Shown: positions 30,860-43,930 of the stretch, piece by piece | How positions within the stretch are numbered: position 1 is the first letter of the stretch | Layout: each line of letters starts with the position of its first letter | Assembly (NCBI RefSeq): GCF_029223545.1 | Contig: NZ_CP097870.1 | Location: forward strand, 992,001 to 1,056,000 | DNA length: 64,000 nt | Origin: Thauera sp. GDN1 | Lineage (GTDB): Bacteria > Pseudomonadota > Gammaproteobacteria > Burkholderiales > Rhodocyclaceae | Reading direction: 5' to 3' | Position numbers and translations under genes: made by a program | Notes under the pieces: generated by a model | What the model was told of the DNA's origin: nothing | The model's database searches: none | Seen by the model: the letters and a program-made list of their open reading frames with translations, nothing else

Positions 30860-31255
30860 ATGAGTATGTCCGATCCGATCGCCGACATGCTGACGCGCAT
30901 CCGCAACGGCCAGCAGGCCCAGAAGGCTTCGGTGTCGATGCCTTCGTCCAAGCTGAAGGTTGCGATCGCCAAGGTGTTGCAGGACGAAGGTTACATCGAC
31001 GGCTTCGCCGTCCGCGACGAGGCTGGCAAGGCTGCCCTCGACGTGACGCTGAAGTACTACGCCGGCCGTCCGGTCATCGAGCGCCTGGAGCGCGTGAGCC
31101 GTCCCGGCCTGCGCATCTACAAGGGTAGCGAAGACCTGCCGCGCGTGATGAACGGCCTCGGCGTCGCCATCGTTTCCACGCCGCGTGGCGTGATGACCGA
31201 TCGTGCCGCGCGCGCCAGTCGCGTCGGTGGCGAAGTCATCTGCCTGGTCGCCTAA
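30860..31255 (+). CDS. rpsH: 30S ribosomal protein S8
   Basis: The 131-residue primary 16S-binding protein is the translational repressor of the spc operon in E. coli, acting at the rplE start. [18 protein letters not shown] is the N-terminus; the first ATG has the better spacing to AAGGAG. The C-terminal [20 protein letters not shown] is conserved. Confidence 0.97.
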   Translation: MSMSDPIADMLTRIRNGQQAQKASVSMPSSKLKVAIAKVLQDEGYIDGFAVRDEAGKAALDVTLKYYAGRPVIERLERVSRPGLRIYKGSEDLPRVMNGLGVAIVSTPRGVMTDRAARASRVGGEVICLVA

Positions 31256-31266
31256 GGGGGAATGCG

Positions 31267-31800
31267 ATGTCTCGTGTAGCCAAGAATCCGGTGGCGATCC
31301 CGCAAGGTGTCGAAGTGATGATCTCCGACGCCGAGATCGCCGTGAAGGGCCCCCTCGGGACCCTGCGCCAGCCGCTCGACGGCTCCGTGCAGGTCGCTCG
31401 CGAGGGTGATGCGGTCGTGTGCAAGGCGCGCGAGGGCGTGGTGAACGCCCGTGCGATGTCCGGCACCGTCCGCGCCCTGGTGAACAACATGGTCCTCGGC
31501 GTGAGCAAGGGCTTCGAGCGCAAGCTGACCCTCGTCGGCGTGGGTTATCGCGCACAGGCTCAGGGCGACAAGCTGAACCTGACTCTCGGTTTCTCGCATC
31601 CGGTCGTGCATCAGATGCCGGAAGGCGTGAAGGTGGAAACGCCGACCCAGACCGAGATCGTGATCAAGGGTGCCGACAAGCAGAAGGTTGGCCAGGTCGC
31701 TGCCGAGGTGCGTGCCTACCGCGCTCCCGAGCCCTACAAGGGCAAGGGCGTCCGTTACTCGGACGAAGTGGTTGTGCTCAAGGAAACCAAGAAGAAGTAA
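31267..31800 (+). CDS. rplF: 50S ribosomal protein L6
   Basis: The 177-residue two-domain protein lies near the sarcin-ricin loop. It begins [17 protein letters not shown] and the C-terminal signature [20 protein letters not shown] is intact. AAGGGG precedes the ATG. It lies 11 nt from both neighbours. Confidence 0.98.
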   Translation: MSRVAKNPVAIPQGVEVMISDAEIAVKGPLGTLRQPLDGSVQVAREGDAVVCKAREGVVNARAMSGTVRALVNNMVLGVSKGFERKLTLVGVGYRAQAQGDKLNLTLGFSHPVVHQMPEGVKVETPTQTEIVIKGADKQKVGQVAAEVRAYRAPEPYKGKGVRYSDEVVVLKETKKK

Positions 31801-31811
31801 GGCGGTTCGTC

Positions 31812-32165
31812 ATGAACAAGAAAGAAACTCGTCTTCGCCGTGCGCGCAAAACTCGCGCCAAGCTTGCGGAGCTCAAGGCGGTTCGCCTGACGGTGTTCCG
31901 GTCCAACTGCCACATCTACGCCCAGGTCATCTCGGGTTGCGGCTCCCGCGTGCTCGCGGCTGCCTCGACCGTGGAGCCGGACGTGCGCGCGCAGGTCGCC
32001 AACGGCGGCAACAAGGCTGCGGCCGAAGTGGTCGGCAAGCTGATTGCCGAGCGCGCGAAGGCTGCCGGCATCGAGCAGGTCTCGTTCGACCGCTCGGGCT
32101 TCCTGTATCACGGCCGCGTCAAGGCGCTGGCCGAGGCCGCCCGCGAAGGCGGCCTCAAGTTCTAA
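31812..32165 (+). CDS. rplR: 50S ribosomal protein L18
   Basis: The 117-residue 5S rRNA-binding protein starts [20 protein letters not shown] at an ATG 11 bases after rplF and ends [20 protein letters not shown] then EGGLKF. The open frame extends far upstream in the same phase but that extension is rplF in another frame. Family length is about 117. Confidence 0.97.
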   Translation: MNKKETRLRRARKTRAKLAELKAVRLTVFRSNCHIYAQVISGCGSRVLAAASTVEPDVRAQVANGGNKAAAEVVGKLIAERAKAAGIEQVSFDRSGFLYHGRVKALAEAAREGGLKF

Positions 32166-32177
32166 GCGAGGAATCGA

Positions 32178-32702
32178 ATGGCTAAGCAGCAAACCAAACG
32201 TGCGCAAGCCTCCGAAGAGCGCGATGACGGCCTGAAGGAGAAGATGGTCGCGATCAATCGCGTGACCAAGGTCGTCAAGGGCGGCCGGATCCTCGGCTTC
32301 GCGGCGCTCACCGTGGTCGGTGACGGCGACGGTGCGATCGGCATGGGCAAGGGCAAGTCCCGCGAAGTGCCGGTGGCGGTGCAGAAGGCGATGGACGAGG
32401 CGCGTCGCAAGATGCGCAAGGTGTCGCTGAAGAACGGCACCCTGCAGCACACCGTGATCGGCAAGCACGGCGCCGCCTCGGTGCTGATGCAGCCCGCTCC
32501 GGCCGGTACCGGCATCATCGCCGGCGGCCCGATGCGCGCCGTGTTCGAGGTGATGGGCGTGACCGACGTGATCTGCAAGTGCATCGGTTCGGCCAACCCG
32601 TACAACGTCGTCCGTGCCACGATCAATGGCCTGATGGCGATCAACACCCCGGCGGAAATTGCGGCCAAGCGCGGCAAGTCCGTCGAAGAAATCCTGGGGT
32701 AA
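32178..32702 (+). CDS. rpsE: 30S ribosomal protein S5
   Basis: The 174-residue protein acts in decoding accuracy and mRNA helicase activity. The central segment [20 protein letters not shown] and [19 protein letters not shown] are standard. The spectinomycin-contact loop near [13 protein letters not shown] has no obvious alteration. It lies three bases before rpmD. Confidence 0.98.
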   Translation: MAKQQTKRAQASEERDDGLKEKMVAINRVTKVVKGGRILGFAALTVVGDGDGAIGMGKGKSREVPVAVQKAMDEARRKMRKVSLKNGTLQHTVIGKHGAASVLMQPAPAGTGIIAGGPMRAVFEVMGVTDVICKCIGSANPYNVVRATINGLMAINTPAEIAAKRGKSVEEILG

Positions 32703-32705
32703 GCG

Positions 32706-32888
32706 ATGTCGGACAAGAAAATCAAGGTGACGCTCGTCAAGAGCGTGATCGGCACCAAGCAGTCGCACCGCGCCACCGTGCGCGGCCTGGGGCTGCGCCG
32801 CATGCACCACACCGTTGAACTCGCGGATACGCCTGAAGTTCGCGGCATGGTCAACAAGGTGTCCTACCTGGTCAAGTGCGAGGGTTGA
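32706..32888 (+). CDS. rpmD: 50S ribosomal protein L30
   Basis: The 60-residue protein carries the signature [20 protein letters not shown] and ends in a valine-rich strand. It is translated between rpsE and rplO with three-base and one-base spacers. Length is typical of the bacterial short form. Confidence 0.97.
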   Translation: MSDKKIKVTLVKSVIGTKQSHRATVRGLGLRRMHHTVELADTPEVRGMVNKVSYLVKCEG

Positions 32889-32889
32889 T

Positions 32890-33327
32890 ATGCGCCTGAA
32901 TTCCATCAAGCCCGGTGAAGGCTCCAAGAAGGTCGCGCGTCGCGTCGGTCGTGGCATGGGCAGCGGCCTGGGCAAGACCTGCGGTCGTGGTCACAAGGGC
33001 CAGAAGTCGCGTGCCGGCGGTTTCCACAAGGTCGGCTTCGAAGGCGGCCAAATGCCGCTGCAGCGCCGCCTGCCGAAGCGCGGTTTCGTGTCGCTGACGC
33101 GTGCCCGCAACGTCGAGGTGCGTCTGTCGGAACTCGACAAGCTGCCGGTCGACGAGATCGATCTGCTGACGCTCAAGCAGGCAGGCGTGATCGCCGCCGA
33201 CGCGCTGTCCGCGAAGGTCGTGCTGTCGGGCGCAATCGGCCGCAAGGTCGTGCTGCGCGGCGTCGGTGCAACCCAGGGTGCCAAGGCGGCGATCGAAGCT
33301 GCCGGCGGTTCCGTGGCGGCCGAGTAA
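32890..33327 (+). CDS. rplO: 50S ribosomal protein L15
   Basis: The 145-residue late-assembly protein begins [20 protein letters not shown] and contains the glycine-rich [20 protein letters not shown]. The ATG is one base after the rpmD stop, so translation is coupled. The C-terminal signature is present in modified form ([20 protein letters not shown]). Confidence 0.97.
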   Translation: MRLNSIKPGEGSKKVARRVGRGMGSGLGKTCGRGHKGQKSRAGGFHKVGFEGGQMPLQRRLPKRGFVSLTRARNVEVRLSELDKLPVDEIDLLTLKQAGVIAADALSAKVVLSGAIGRKVVLRGVGATQGAKAAIEAAGGSVAAE

Positions 33328-33339
33328 AAGGAAACGGTT

Positions 33340-34665
33340 GTGGCGAATCCTGCTGCCACGCTGGGAAGCACCGGGAAGTTCGGCGACCTCAAGCGTCGTC
33401 TGCTCTTCCTGGTGGGCGCCCTGATCGTCTATCGTATCGGCGCGCACATTCCGGTACCGGGTATCGACCCGCAGGGGCTGGCCGAGCTATTCCAGTCCCA
33501 GCAGGGCGGCATCCTCGGGGTTTTCAACCTTTTCTCGGGTGGCGCCCTGTCGCGCTTCACCATCTTCGCGCTGGGCATCATGCCCTACATCTCCGCGTCG
33601 ATCATCATGCAGTTGATGACGGTGGCGGTGCCCTCCCTGGAGGCGCTGAAGAAGGAAGGCGAGGCCGGTCGTCGCAAGATCACGCAATACACGCGTTACG
33701 GCACGCTGGCGCTTGCATTGGCTCAGTCGCTGGGCATCGCGATCGCACTCGAGGGTCAGGCTGGGTTGGTGCTCGAGCCGGGGATGATGTTCCGTTTCGT
33801 GACCGTGGCGACCCTGGTGACCGGGACGATGTTCCTGATGTGGCTGGGTGAGCAGATCACCGAGCGTGGCATCGGCAACGGCATCTCGATCATCATCTTC
33901 GCGGGTATCGCGGCGGGTCTGCCGAGCTCGATCGGCGGGTTGTTCGAACTGGTTCGCACCGGTGCGATGCATCCCTTCACGGCGCTGTTCATCTGCATCC
34001 TGGTGGTGCTGGTGACTGCCTTCGTGGTGTTCGTGGAGCGTGGTCAGCGCAAGATCCTGGTGAATTACGCCAAGCGGCAGGTCGGCAACAAGGTGTACGG
34101 TGGGCAAAGCTCCCATCTGCCGCTGAAGCTGAACATGTCGGGCGTGATCCCGCCGATCTTCGCATCGAGCATCATCCTGTTCCCGGCGACGCTGGGGCAG
34201 TGGTTCGGTTCTTCCGAGGGGATGTACTGGTTGCGTGACATCGCATCCACGCTCTCGCCCGGTCAGCCGATCTACGTGATGCTGTATGCGGTGGCGATCG
34301 TGTTCTTCTGCTTCTTCTACACGGCGCTGGTGTTCAATGCCCGTGAGACGGCAGACAACCTGAAGAAGAGCGGGGCCTTCGTCCCCGGGATCCGTCCCGG
34401 TGATCAGACCGCGCGCTACATCGACAAGATTCTCATGCGGCTGACGCTTGCCGGGGCGGTGTACATCACCCTGGTCTGCCTGCTGCCGGAATTCCTGATC
34501 CTGAAATGGAACGTTCCGTTCTATTTCGGCGGCACCTCGCTGCTGATCATCGTCGTCGTGACGATGGACTTCATGTCCCAGGTTCAGGCGTTCGTGATGT
34601 CGCACCAGTACGAGAGTCTGCTGAAGAAGGCGAATTTCAAGGGGGCGGGTTTCCCGGGCAGGTAA
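33340..34665 (+). CDS. secY: Protein translocase subunit SecY
   Basis: The 441-residue channel protein spans the inner membrane ten times and forms the Sec pore with SecE and SecG. The first segment, the plug region and the conserved [20 protein letters not shown] helix are visible, as is [14 protein letters not shown] in the cytoplasmic loop that binds SecA and ribosomes. The start is GTG after AAAGGAAA. No adk follows, and infA begins four bases after the stop, as is usual in Betaproteobacteria. Confidence 0.98.
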   Translation: MANPAATLGSTGKFGDLKRRLLFLVGALIVYRIGAHIPVPGIDPQGLAELFQSQQGGILGVFNLFSGGALSRFTIFALGIMPYISASIIMQLMTVAVPSLEALKKEGEAGRRKITQYTRYGTLALALAQSLGIAIALEGQAGLVLEPGMMFRFVTVATLVTGTMFLMWLGEQITERGIGNGISIIIFAGIAAGLPSSIGGLFELVRTGAMHPFTALFICILVVLVTAFVVFVERGQRKILVNYAKRQVGNKVYGGQSSHLPLKLNMSGVIPPIFASSIILFPATLGQWFGSSEGMYWLRDIASTLSPGQPIYVMLYAVAIVFFCFFYTALVFNARETADNLKKSGAFVPGIRPGDQTARYIDKILMRLTLAGAVYITLVCLLPEFLILKWNVPFYFGGTSLLIIVVVTMDFMSQVQAFVMSHQYESLLKKANFKGAGFPGR

Positions 34666-34669
34666 GTCC

Positions 34670-34888
34670 ATGGCGAAGGAAGATGTCATCGAGATGCAGG
34701 GTGAGGTCACCGAGAACCTTCCCAATGCAACATTCCGCGTCAGGCTCGAGAACGGTCACATGGTGCTTGGGCACATCTCCGGAAAGATGCGGATGCACTA
34801 CATCCGCATCCTCCCCGGGGACAAGGTGACCGTTCAGCTCACCCCCTACGACCTGACCAAGGGCCGGATCGTTTTCCGGACCAAGTGA
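34670..34888 (+). CDS. infA: Translation initiation factor IF-1
   Basis: The 72-residue OB-fold protein occupies the 30S A site during initiation. It begins [20 protein letters not shown] and has the conserved [19 protein letters not shown]. It lies four bases after secY and is co-transcribed with rpmJ. Confidence 0.98.
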   Translation: MAKEDVIEMQGEVTENLPNATFRVRLENGHMVLGHISGKMRMHYIRILPGDKVTVQLTPYDLTKGRIVFRTK

Positions 34889-34912
34889 AGATTAAGAAAC
34901 AGGAGCAAGACC

Positions 34913-35026
34913 ATGAGAGTCCAGGCATCGGTTAAGCGGCTCTGCCGCAACTGCAAGATCATCCGCCGCAAGGGTGTGGTTCGCGTCATTTGCAGCGATC
35001 CGCGGCACAAGCAACGCCAGGGTTGA
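34913..35026 (+). CDS. rpmJ: 50S ribosomal protein L36
   Basis: This is a 37-residue gene. The peptide begins [20 protein letters not shown] and has the full zinc set Cys-11, Cys-14, Cys-27 and His-32. AGGAG precedes the ATG by eight bases. It lies between infA and rpsM, its standard location. Its stop codon overlaps the -35 element of a promoter-like sequence for rpsM. Confidence 0.97.
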   Translation: MRVQASVKRLCRNCKIIRRKGVVRVICSDPRHKQRQG

Positions 35027-35051
35027 TCTGTTCAACTTAAGGCTTTAGAAT
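35023..35051 (+). promoter_or_regulatory. Probable promoter before rpsM (alpha operon)
   Basis: TTGATC (35023-35028) and TAGAAT (35046-35051) have a 17-bp spacer in a locally AT-rich stretch. A start about 20 nt upstream of rpsM would give a short leader with GGGGTATACGG before the ATG. It could provide independent transcription of rpsM-rpsK-rpsD-rpoA-rplQ. Confidence 0.6.
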
Positions 35052-35079
35052 TTAACGTTTTTCGCTTTGGGGTATACGG

Positions 35080-35442
35080 ATGGCCCGTATTGCTGGGGTA
35101 AACATTCCCAATCACAAGCATGCCGAGATCGCGCTGACCGCCATCTATGGGATCGGCCGTTCGCGTGCTCAGAATATTTGCGACGCTGCCGGTATCGTGC
35201 GCTCGGCCAAGATCAAGGATCTGACCGAGTCGGATATGGAGAAGCTGCGTGACGAAGTCGGTCGCTTCGTTGTCGAAGGCGATCTGCGTCGTGAAGTCAC
35301 GATGAACATCAAGCGACTGATGGACCTGGGCTGCTATCGCGGCGTTCGTCATCGTCGCGGCCTGCCGCTGCGTGGTCAGCGTACCCGCACCAATGCTCGT
35401 ACCCGCAAGGGCCCGCGCAAGGCGATCGCCGGCAAGAAGTAA
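35080..35442 (+). CDS. rpsM: 30S ribosomal protein S13
   Basis: The 120-residue head protein forms intersubunit bridges with L5. It begins [20 protein letters not shown], and the C-terminal basic tail [20 protein letters not shown] contacts P-site tRNA. It is the first gene of the alpha segment. Confidence 0.98.
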   Translation: MARIAGVNIPNHKHAEIALTAIYGIGRSRAQNICDAAGIVRSAKIKDLTESDMEKLRDEVGRFVVEGDLRREVTMNIKRLMDLGCYRGVRHRRGLPLRGQRTRTNARTRKGPRKAIAGKK

Positions 35443-35454
35443 TAGGAACCGATA

Positions 35455-35844
35455 ATGGCTAAGACTGCAACGAAGGTTCGTAAGAAGGTCAAGAAGAACG
35501 TAGCGGAAGGTATCGCGCACGTTCACGCGAGCTTCAACAACACCATCATCACGATCACCGACCGCCAGGGCAATGCCCTGTCGTGGGCGACGTCGGGCGG
35601 TGCGGGCTTCAAGGGCTCGCGCAAGAGCACGCCGTTCGCTGCCCAGGTGGCGGCCGAGGCGGCCGGCAAGGTCGCCCAGGAGTGCGGCATCAAGAATCTC
35701 GAAGTGCGCATCAAGGGCCCCGGCCCGGGTCGCGAGTCGTCGGTTCGCGCGCTGAACGCGCTGGGGATCAAGATCTCCAGCATCACCGACATCACCCCGA
35801 TCCCGCACAACGGCTGCCGTCCGCCGAAAAAGCGCCGTATCTGA
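35455..35844 (+). CDS. rpsK: 30S ribosomal protein S11
   Basis: The 129-residue platform protein lies near the E-site m[22 protein letters not shown] and the C-terminal [16 protein letters not shown] are conserved; the Asn-Gly pair is the known isoaspartate position in E. coli. It lies 12 nt after rpsM. Confidence 0.98.
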   Translation: MAKTATKVRKKVKKNVAEGIAHVHASFNNTIITITDRQGNALSWATSGGAGFKGSRKSTPFAAQVAAEAAGKVAQECGIKNLEVRIKGPGPGRESSVRALNALGIKISSITDITPIPHNGCRPPKKRRI

Positions 35845-35858
35845 CAAGGAGTTGATAA

Positions 35859-36488
35859 GTGGCTCGTAATCTCGATCCCAAGTGCCGTCAGTGCCGTCGC
35901 GAAGGCGAAAAGCTGTTCCTGAAGGGCGAAAAGTGCTTCACCGACAAGTGCGCCATCGAGCGCCGCGCCTATGCGCCTGGCCAGCACGGCCAGCGCTCGG
36001 GTCAGCGTCTGTCGGGTTATGGCGTCCAGCTGCGTGAGAAGCAGAAGATCCGCCGCCTGTACGGCGTGCTCGAGCGCCAGTTCCGCAAGGTGTACGCCGA
36101 GGCCGACCGCCGTCGCGGTCAGACCGGCGAGAACCTGCTCCAGCTGCTGGAAGGTCGTCTGGATTCCGTCGCCTACCGCATGGGTTTCGGCGCCTCGCGT
36201 GCCGAGGCTCGCCAGGTCGTGCGCCACAACGGCGTGCTGGTCAACGGCAAGCGCGTGAACATTCCGTCGTACGTCGTGCGTCCGGGTGACGTGGTCGAGC
36301 TCACCGAGCGCGCCCGTGGCCACCTGCGCGTCAAGGCCGCCCTCGAGGCCGCCGAATCGCGTGGCTTCCCCGAGTGGCTGGAAGTCGACGCCAAGGCCGG
36401 CAAGGGCACGTTCAAGGCCTACCCGGTGCGCAGCGAACTGCCTGCAACGATCAACGAAGGCCTGGTCGTGGAACTGTACTCCCGTTGA
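35859..36488 (+). CDS. rpsD: 30S ribosomal protein S4
   Basis: The 209-residue assembly-initiator protein also regulates the alpha operon in E. coli. The start is GTG after AAGGAG. The N-terminal region has clustered cysteines ([18 protein letters not shown]), as in zinc-type S4 N-termini. The S4 RNA-binding domain follows ([20 protein letters not shown]). Length is normal for Betaproteobacteria. Confidence 0.98.
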   Translation: MARNLDPKCRQCRREGEKLFLKGEKCFTDKCAIERRAYAPGQHGQRSGQRLSGYGVQLREKQKIRRLYGVLERQFRKVYAEADRRRGQTGENLLQLLEGRLDSVAYRMGFGASRAEARQVVRHNGVLVNGKRVNIPSYVVRPGDVVELTERARGHLRVKAALEAAESRGFPEWLEVDAKAGKGTFKAYPVRSELPATINEGLVVELYSR

Positions 36489-36527
36489 TCGGGAGGCTGA
36501 TCCTCTTCTAGTTCCGAGGAAATGCTG

Positions 36528-37508
36528 ATGCAAAGCAATGTACTGCTGAAACCGCGCATCATCGACGTCCAGAGCACCTCGCCGGTCCAGGCGCGGGTGA
36601 CGATGGAGCCGTTCGAGCGCGGCTTCGGCCATACGCTGGGGAATGCGCTGCGGCGCATCCTCCTGTCGTCGCTCCCCGGCCATGCGCCGACGGAAGTGGC
36701 GATCGAAGGGGTGCTCCACGAGTACTCCACGCTCGACGGCGTGCGTGAAGACATGGTCGACCTGCTGCTGAACCTCAAGGGTGTGGTGTTCAAGCTCAAC
36801 GGTCGCAGCGAAGTGACGCTCCGCCTGGCGAAGTCGGGCGAGGGTGTCGTGACCGCCGGCGATATCGAAGTCAGCCACGACGTCGAGATCATCAATCCGG
36901 ATCACGTCATCGCCCACCTCGCGCCGGGCGGCAAGCTCGACATGCAGATCAAGGTCGAGGAAGGCCGCGGCTACGTGCCGGGCAATGCCCGTCCGAACAG
37001 CGCGGAGAGCAAGGCGATCGGTCGTATCGTGCTGGACGCCTCCTTCGGTCCCGTGCGGCGCGTCAGCTATCTGGTCGAAAGCGCTCGCGTCGAGCAGCGC
37101 ACCGACCTCGACCGCCTGATCATCGATATCGAGACCAACGGTGCGGTCGATCCGGAAGAAGCGATCCGCTATGCGGCGCGCGTGCTGATGGATCAGCTGT
37201 CGGTGTTCGCCGACCTGCAGGATACCGCGCCGGTTCGCTCCGACGAGGTCGCCCCGGTCGTCGATCCGCTGCTGCTGCGTCCGGTCGACGATCTCGAGCT
37301 GACGGTGCGTTCGGCGAACTGCCTCAAGGCCGAGAACATCTACTACATCGGTGACCTGATCCAGCGCACCGAGACCGAGCTGCTCAAGACCCCGAACCTG
37401 GGCCGCAAGTCGCTCAACGAGATCAAGGAAGTGTTGGCCTCCCGCGGGCTGACGCTTGGCATGAAACTGGAAAACTGGCCGCCGGCCGGGCTTGAAAAGC
37501 TCGGTTGA
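36528..37508 (+). CDS. rpoA: DNA-directed RNA polymerase alpha subunit
   Basis: The 326-residue subunit has an N-terminal assembly domain ([20 protein letters not shown]), a linker, and a C-terminal domain that contacts UP elements and activators ([20 protein letters not shown]). The second of two nearby ATGs was chosen: GAGGA lies seven bases before it but only one base before the first. It lies between rpsD and rplQ. Confidence 0.98.
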   Translation: MQSNVLLKPRIIDVQSTSPVQARVTMEPFERGFGHTLGNALRRILLSSLPGHAPTEVAIEGVLHEYSTLDGVREDMVDLLLNLKGVVFKLNGRSEVTLRLAKSGEGVVTAGDIEVSHDVEIINPDHVIAHLAPGGKLDMQIKVEEGRGYVPGNARPNSAESKAIGRIVLDASFGPVRRVSYLVESARVEQRTDLDRLIIDIETNGAVDPEEAIRYAARVLMDQLSVFADLQDTAPVRSDEVAPVVDPLLLRPVDDLELTVRSANCLKAENIYYIGDLIQRTETELLKTPNLGRKSLNEIKEVLASRGLTLGMKLENWPPAGLEKLG

Positions 37509-37533
37509 GTCGCCGGGCAAGTGAGGAATTGAA

Positions 37534-37932
37534 ATGCGTCACCGTAATGGTCTTCGCAAGCTGAATCGTACCAGCAGCCACCGCCAGGCGATGTTCCGCA
37601 ACATGGCCAACTCGCTGCTGCGTCACGAAGCGATCAAGACGACCCTGCCGAAGGCGAAGGAACTTCGCCGCGTGGTCGAGCCGATGATCACCCTGGGCAA
37701 GAAGCCCAGCGTCGCCAACCGTCGCCTGGCCTTCAACCGCCTGCGCGACCGCGACATGGTCGTCAAGCTCTTCGACGAGCTGGGTCCGCGCTTCGCCAAC
37801 CGCAACGGCGGCTACCTGCGCATCCTGAAGTGCGGCTTCCGCGACGGCGACAACGCGCCGATGGCGTACGTCGAGCTGCTGGACCGCCCGGACGTGGAAG
37901 CGGTCGAAGTGGAAGAAGCGGAAGCGGCCTGA
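37534..37932 (+). CDS. rplQ: 50S ribosomal protein L17
   Basis: The 132-residue protein begins [20 protein letters not shown] and is the last gene of the ribosomal block. The final 12 residues form an acidic valine/glutamate tail beyond the E. coli length. A clear intrinsic terminator follows 23 nt after the stop. Confidence 0.98.
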   Translation: MRHRNGLRKLNRTSSHRQAMFRNMANSLLRHEAIKTTLPKAKELRRVVEPMITLGKKPSVANRRLAFNRLRDRDMVVKLFDELGPRFANRNGGYLRILKCGFRDGDNAPMAYVELLDRPDVEAVEVEEAEAA

Positions 37933-37955
37933 TCGCGGCTTAATCCGAACAAAAG

Positions 37956-37979
37956 AACCGGGCCTGGCCCGGTTTTTTT
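37956..37979 (+). terminator. Intrinsic terminator of the ribosomal block
   Basis: AACCGGGC pairs perfectly with GCCCGGTT around a CTG loop and is followed by a seven-T tract that starts within the stem's own last two bases. It is the only textbook terminator in the 30-kb block. Confidence 0.92.
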
Positions 37980-38080
37980 ACGTCTTGTCCTTTTGCTGAT
38001 CAGTCGGCTCGGGCATCGTGTGCAAGGCGGCGGGAAGCGGCGCAGCGGTACCGCATGCGCGGCGTCAAGGAGGAAAGGGA

Positions 38081-39103
38081 ATGGGTGTGACCCTGGTGAC
38101 CGGGGGTGCGGGCTACATCGGCTCGCACACCTGTGTGGAACTGCTGGCCGCGGGGCGCGAGGTGGTGGTGGTGGATGATCTCTCCAACGCCTCGCCCGAG
38201 GCGCTGCGGCGTGTGGAGGCGCTCGGCGGGCGCGCGCTGAAGGCCTTCGTGCGCGGGGATGTGCGCGACCGTGCGCTGATGGCGCGGGTGTTCGCCGAAC
38301 ACGTGGTCGACGCGGTCATCCACTTCGCGGCGAAGAAGGCGGTCGGCGAGTCGGTGGCGCAGCCGCTGGCCTACTACGACAACAACCTGCAGGGGCTGAT
38401 CGGCGTGCTGCAGGCGATGGACGCGGCAGGCTGCCGACGGATGGTGTTCAGCTCGTCCGCGACCGTCTATGGCGATCCGGCCAGCGTGCCGATCGACGAG
38501 GGCTTCCCGACCACGGCGACCAATCCCTATGGCTGGACCAAGCTGATGGGCGAGCAGATCCTGCGTGATCTGGGCAAGGCCGACGCGCGCTGGAACATCG
38601 TGCTGCTGCGCTACTTCAACCCGGTGGGCGCGCACCCGAGCGGCCGCATCGGCGAGGATCCGGACGGCCTGCCGAACAACCTGATGCCCTACGTCAGCCA
38701 GGTCGCGGTCGGTCGCCTCCCGCGGCTGCGGGTGTTCGGCGACGACTATCCGACGCCGGACGGCACCGGCGTGCGCGACTACATCCACGTAGTCGATCTT
38801 GCGCTCGGTCACGTGGGGGCGCTCGAGCGCATCGAGGCCCTCACCGGCGTGAGCACGCTCAACCTCGGCACCGGGCGCGGCTACAGCGTGCTGGAGATGG
38901 TGAAGGCTTTCGAGGCGGCATCCGGGCGCGAGGTGCCCTACGAGATCGTCGAGCGTCGCCCGGGCGACGTAGCCGCGTGCTGGGCCGACCCGGCTCGTGC
39001 GCGCGAGCTCCTCGGGTGGACGGCAGTGCGCGACCTGCAGGCGATGTGCGAGGACGCGTGGCGCTGGCAGCGTCTCAACCCGCGCGGATACGAGGGCGCC
39101 TGA
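38081..39103 (+). CDS. galE: UDP-glucose 4-epimerase
   Basis: The 340-residue NAD-dependent extended short-chain dehydrogenase interconverts UDP-glucose and UDP-galactose for lipopolysaccharide or capsule sugars. The Rossmann motif is TGGAGYIGSHTCVELL, the catalytic Ser/Tyr/Lys set is in SSSATVYG and NPYGWTKLMGEQ, and NLGTGRGYSVLEMVKAFE is typical. AAGGAGGAAAG precedes the chosen ATG. It stands alone after the terminator and converges on uvrA with only 15 bp between them. UDP-N-acetylglucosamine specificity cannot be excluded. Confidence 0.93.
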   Translation: MGVTLVTGGAGYIGSHTCVELLAAGREVVVVDDLSNASPEALRRVEALGGRALKAFVRGDVRDRALMARVFAEHVVDAVIHFAAKKAVGESVAQPLAYYDNNLQGLIGVLQAMDAAGCRRMVFSSSATVYGDPASVPIDEGFPTTATNPYGWTKLMGEQILRDLGKADARWNIVLLRYFNPVGAHPSGRIGEDPDGLPNNLMPYVSQVAVGRLPRLRVFGDDYPTPDGTGVRDYIHVVDLALGHVGALERIEALTGVSTLNLGTGRGYSVLEMVKAFEAASGREVPYEIVERRPGDVAACWADPARARELLGWTAVRDLQAMCEDAWRWQRLNPRGYEGA

Positions 39104-39118
39104 GCGCGCGACCGGTCC

Positions 39119-41941
<2,823 letters not shown>

Positions 41942-41970
41942 GGCTGCGGCCGGGCGTGGGGAAACCGGAG

Positions 41971-41976
41971 ACTATA
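41971..41976 (-). promoter_or_regulatory. Putative uvrA -10 element
   Basis: TATAGT on the minus strand lies 30 nt upstream of the uvrA ATG. The -35 is poor (TTCCGG, 16 bp away). No clear LexA box was seen in the 95-bp divergent gap. Assignment rests on position and -10 quality. Confidence 0.4.
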
Positions 41977-41998
41977 CGACGATACGCCCGCCCCGGAA

Positions 41999-42007
41999 TG
42001 CTAGAAT
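41999..42007 (+). promoter_or_regulatory. Extended -10 promoter of the MFS gene
   Basis: TGCTAGAAT is an extended -10 (TG, one base, TAGAAT) 30 nt before the ATG. An almost identical TGCTAGAATTCCG occurs before the gene at 60711. Confidence 0.55.
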
Positions 42008-42036
42008 CCCGCTCTTTGATCCAGCCGGTCCTCCGT

Positions 42037-43242
42037 ATGTCCGTTCCCGCACGCGACCCGATGACGCGCGAAGAACGCCGCGCCGGCATGAGCCTCGCAG
42101 CGATCTTCGCCCTGCGCATGCTCGGCCTGTTCCTGATCCTGCCGGTGTTCGCGGTCCACGCAGCCGGGATTCCCGGCGGCGACAACCTGACCCTGGTCGG
42201 CCTGGCGATCGGCGCCTACGGCCTCACCCAGGCCTGCCTGCAGATCGCCTACGGCGCGGCCTCCGACCGCTTCGGGCGCAAGCCGGTGATCGTCTTCGGC
42301 CTGATCCTGTTCGTCGTCGGCAGCATGGTCGCGGCGCTCGCCGACGGCATCCACATGATCATCGTCGGCCGCGTGCTGCAGGGCGCGGGCGCGATCTCCG
42401 CCGCGGTCACCGCGCTCGCCGCCGACCTCACCCGCGACCAGCACCGCACCAAGGTGATGGCGATGATCGGCTCCTCGATCGGACTGGTGTTCGCGCTCTC
42501 CATGGTGGCCGCGCCGCTGCTGTATGCCGCGATCGGCATGCCGGGCATCTTCTGGCTGACCGCGGTGCTCGCCTTCGGCGCCATCGGTGTGCTGCTGTGG
42601 GTGGTGCCCGAGGCGCCGCCTGTGCCGCGCGCTACCGGCAAGCTCATCGACGTGCTGCGCGACGGCCAGCTGATGCGGCTCAACTTCGGCGTGTTCGCGC
42701 TGCACCTGATCCAGACCACGATGTGGGTGATGGTGCCCTCGGCGCTGGTCGCCAGCGGCGGCCTGCCGGTGCCCGAGCACTGGAAGGTCTACCTGCCCGC
42801 GGTGCTGCTGTCCTTCGTGGTCATGGTGCCGGCGGTGATCGTCGCCGAGCGTCACGACAAGCTCAAGCCGGTGTTCAACGCCGCCATCGTGCTGCTCGCG
42901 ATCGTGCAATTCGGGCTGTGGCTGTTCGGCGACGGCCTGATACCATTGGCATTGTTGCTGACGCTCTTCTTCGTCGCCTTCAACGTGCTCGAGGCCACCC
43001 AGCCGTCGTGGATCTCGCGCATCGCACCACCCAGTTCGAAGGGCACGGCGCTGGGCGTCTACAACACGTTGCAGTCGCTCGGGCTTTTCCTCGGCGGTGT
43101 GCTCGGCGGCTGGCTGGGGCAGGCCTTCGGCCCGGCGGCGGTGAGCCTGTTCTGTGCCGCACTGGCGTTGGCCTGGCTGGCGCTGTCGAGCTCGATGAAT
43201 CCGCCGCCGCTGCGCGCAGCGCCGGCCGCGGCGCCGCGCTGA
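42037..43242 (+). CDS. MFS family transporter
   Basis: The 401-residue integral membrane protein has about 12 hydrophobic segments in two halves. The family loop-2/3 motif appears as [20 protein letters not shown], and a second-half counterpart is seen near [16 protein letters not shown]. This resembles the YajR-like drug-proton antiporters that sit between uvrA and ssb in many Betaproteobacteria. No substrate can be assigned. The ATG at 42037 has no strong ribosome site; a second ATG eight codons later is possible. Confidence 0.88.
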   Translation: MSVPARDPMTREERRAGMSLAAIFALRMLGLFLILPVFAVHAAGIPGGDNLTLVGLAIGAYGLTQACLQIAYGAASDRFGRKPVIVFGLILFVVGSMVAALADGIHMIIVGRVLQGAGAISAAVTALAADLTRDQHRTKVMAMIGSSIGLVFALSMVAAPLLYAAIGMPGIFWLTAVLAFGAIGVLLWVVPEAPPVPRATGKLIDVLRDGQLMRLNFGVFALHLIQTTMWVMVPSALVASGGLPVPEHWKVYLPAVLLSFVVMVPAVIVAERHDKLKPVFNAAIVLLAIVQFGLWLFGDGLIPLALLLTLFFVAFNVLEATQPSWISRIAPPSSKGTALGVYNTLQSLGLFLGGVLGGWLGQAFGPAAVSLFCAALALAWLALSSSMNPPPLRAAPAAAPR

Positions 43243-43315
43243 CGTTTCATTCACGACCCACACCGCGGGGTGGCGCAGTGCGCGCCGCACGCGAACCCAT
43301 TCAAAGGAGAACCGG

Positions 43316-43822
43316 ATGGCATCCGTCAATAAAGTCATCCTGATCGGCAACCTCGGCGCCGATCCGGAAAACCGCTTCGCCCCCTCCGGCGACGCGATCT
43401 GCAACATCCGCCTGGCCACCACCGAGAACTGGCGCGACAAGAACACCGGGGAACGCCGCGAGGCCACCGAGTGGCACCGCGTGTCCTTCTACGGCAAGCT
43501 CGCCGAGATCGCCGGCCAGTACCTGCGCAAGGGCAGCCAGGTCTACATCGAGGGCAGCCTGCGCACGCGCAAGTGGCAGGACCAGAGCGGCCAGGACCGC
43601 TACACGACCGAGATCCGCGCCGACGAGATGAAGATGCTCGGCGGCCGTCGCGAGGGCGGCGACGCGCCGATGCGCAGCAACGAAGGTGGTGGCGGTTGGG
43701 ACGCCCCGGCCTCGGCTCCCGCGCCGCGCAGCGCGCCCGCACAGGCCGCGCCGCGTCCGCAGTCGCCCCCGGCGCAGCAGTCGGGCGGCTTCGGCGACTT
43801 CGACGACGACATCCCGTTCTGA
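43316..43822 (+). CDS. ssb: Single-stranded DNA-binding protein
   Basis: The 168-residue protein has an N-terminal OB fold ([40 protein letters not shown]), a Gly/Pro/Ala/Gln-rich linker, and the C-terminal acidic tip DFDDDIPF that recruits replication and repair partners. AAAGGAGAA precedes the start. It lies 73 bp after the MFS gene and the uvrA-MFS-ssb order is conserved. Confidence 0.98.
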   Translation: MASVNKVILIGNLGADPENRFAPSGDAICNIRLATTENWRDKNTGERREATEWHRVSFYGKLAEIAGQYLRKGSQVYIEGSLRTRKWQDQSGQDRYTTEIRADEMKMLGGRREGGDAPMRSNEGGGGWDAPASAPAPRSAPAQAAPRPQSPPAQQSGGFGDFDDDIPF

Positions 43823-43930
43823 CGGTTACCTGCTGCCCGCCTTCCTTTCCGCCCTGCCGACCAGGGCAGGCGGGGGGAGGGCATTGAAAGCGGGAGAGCC
43901 GACCCCAGATCGGCGACAGGAGGAGCGTTC

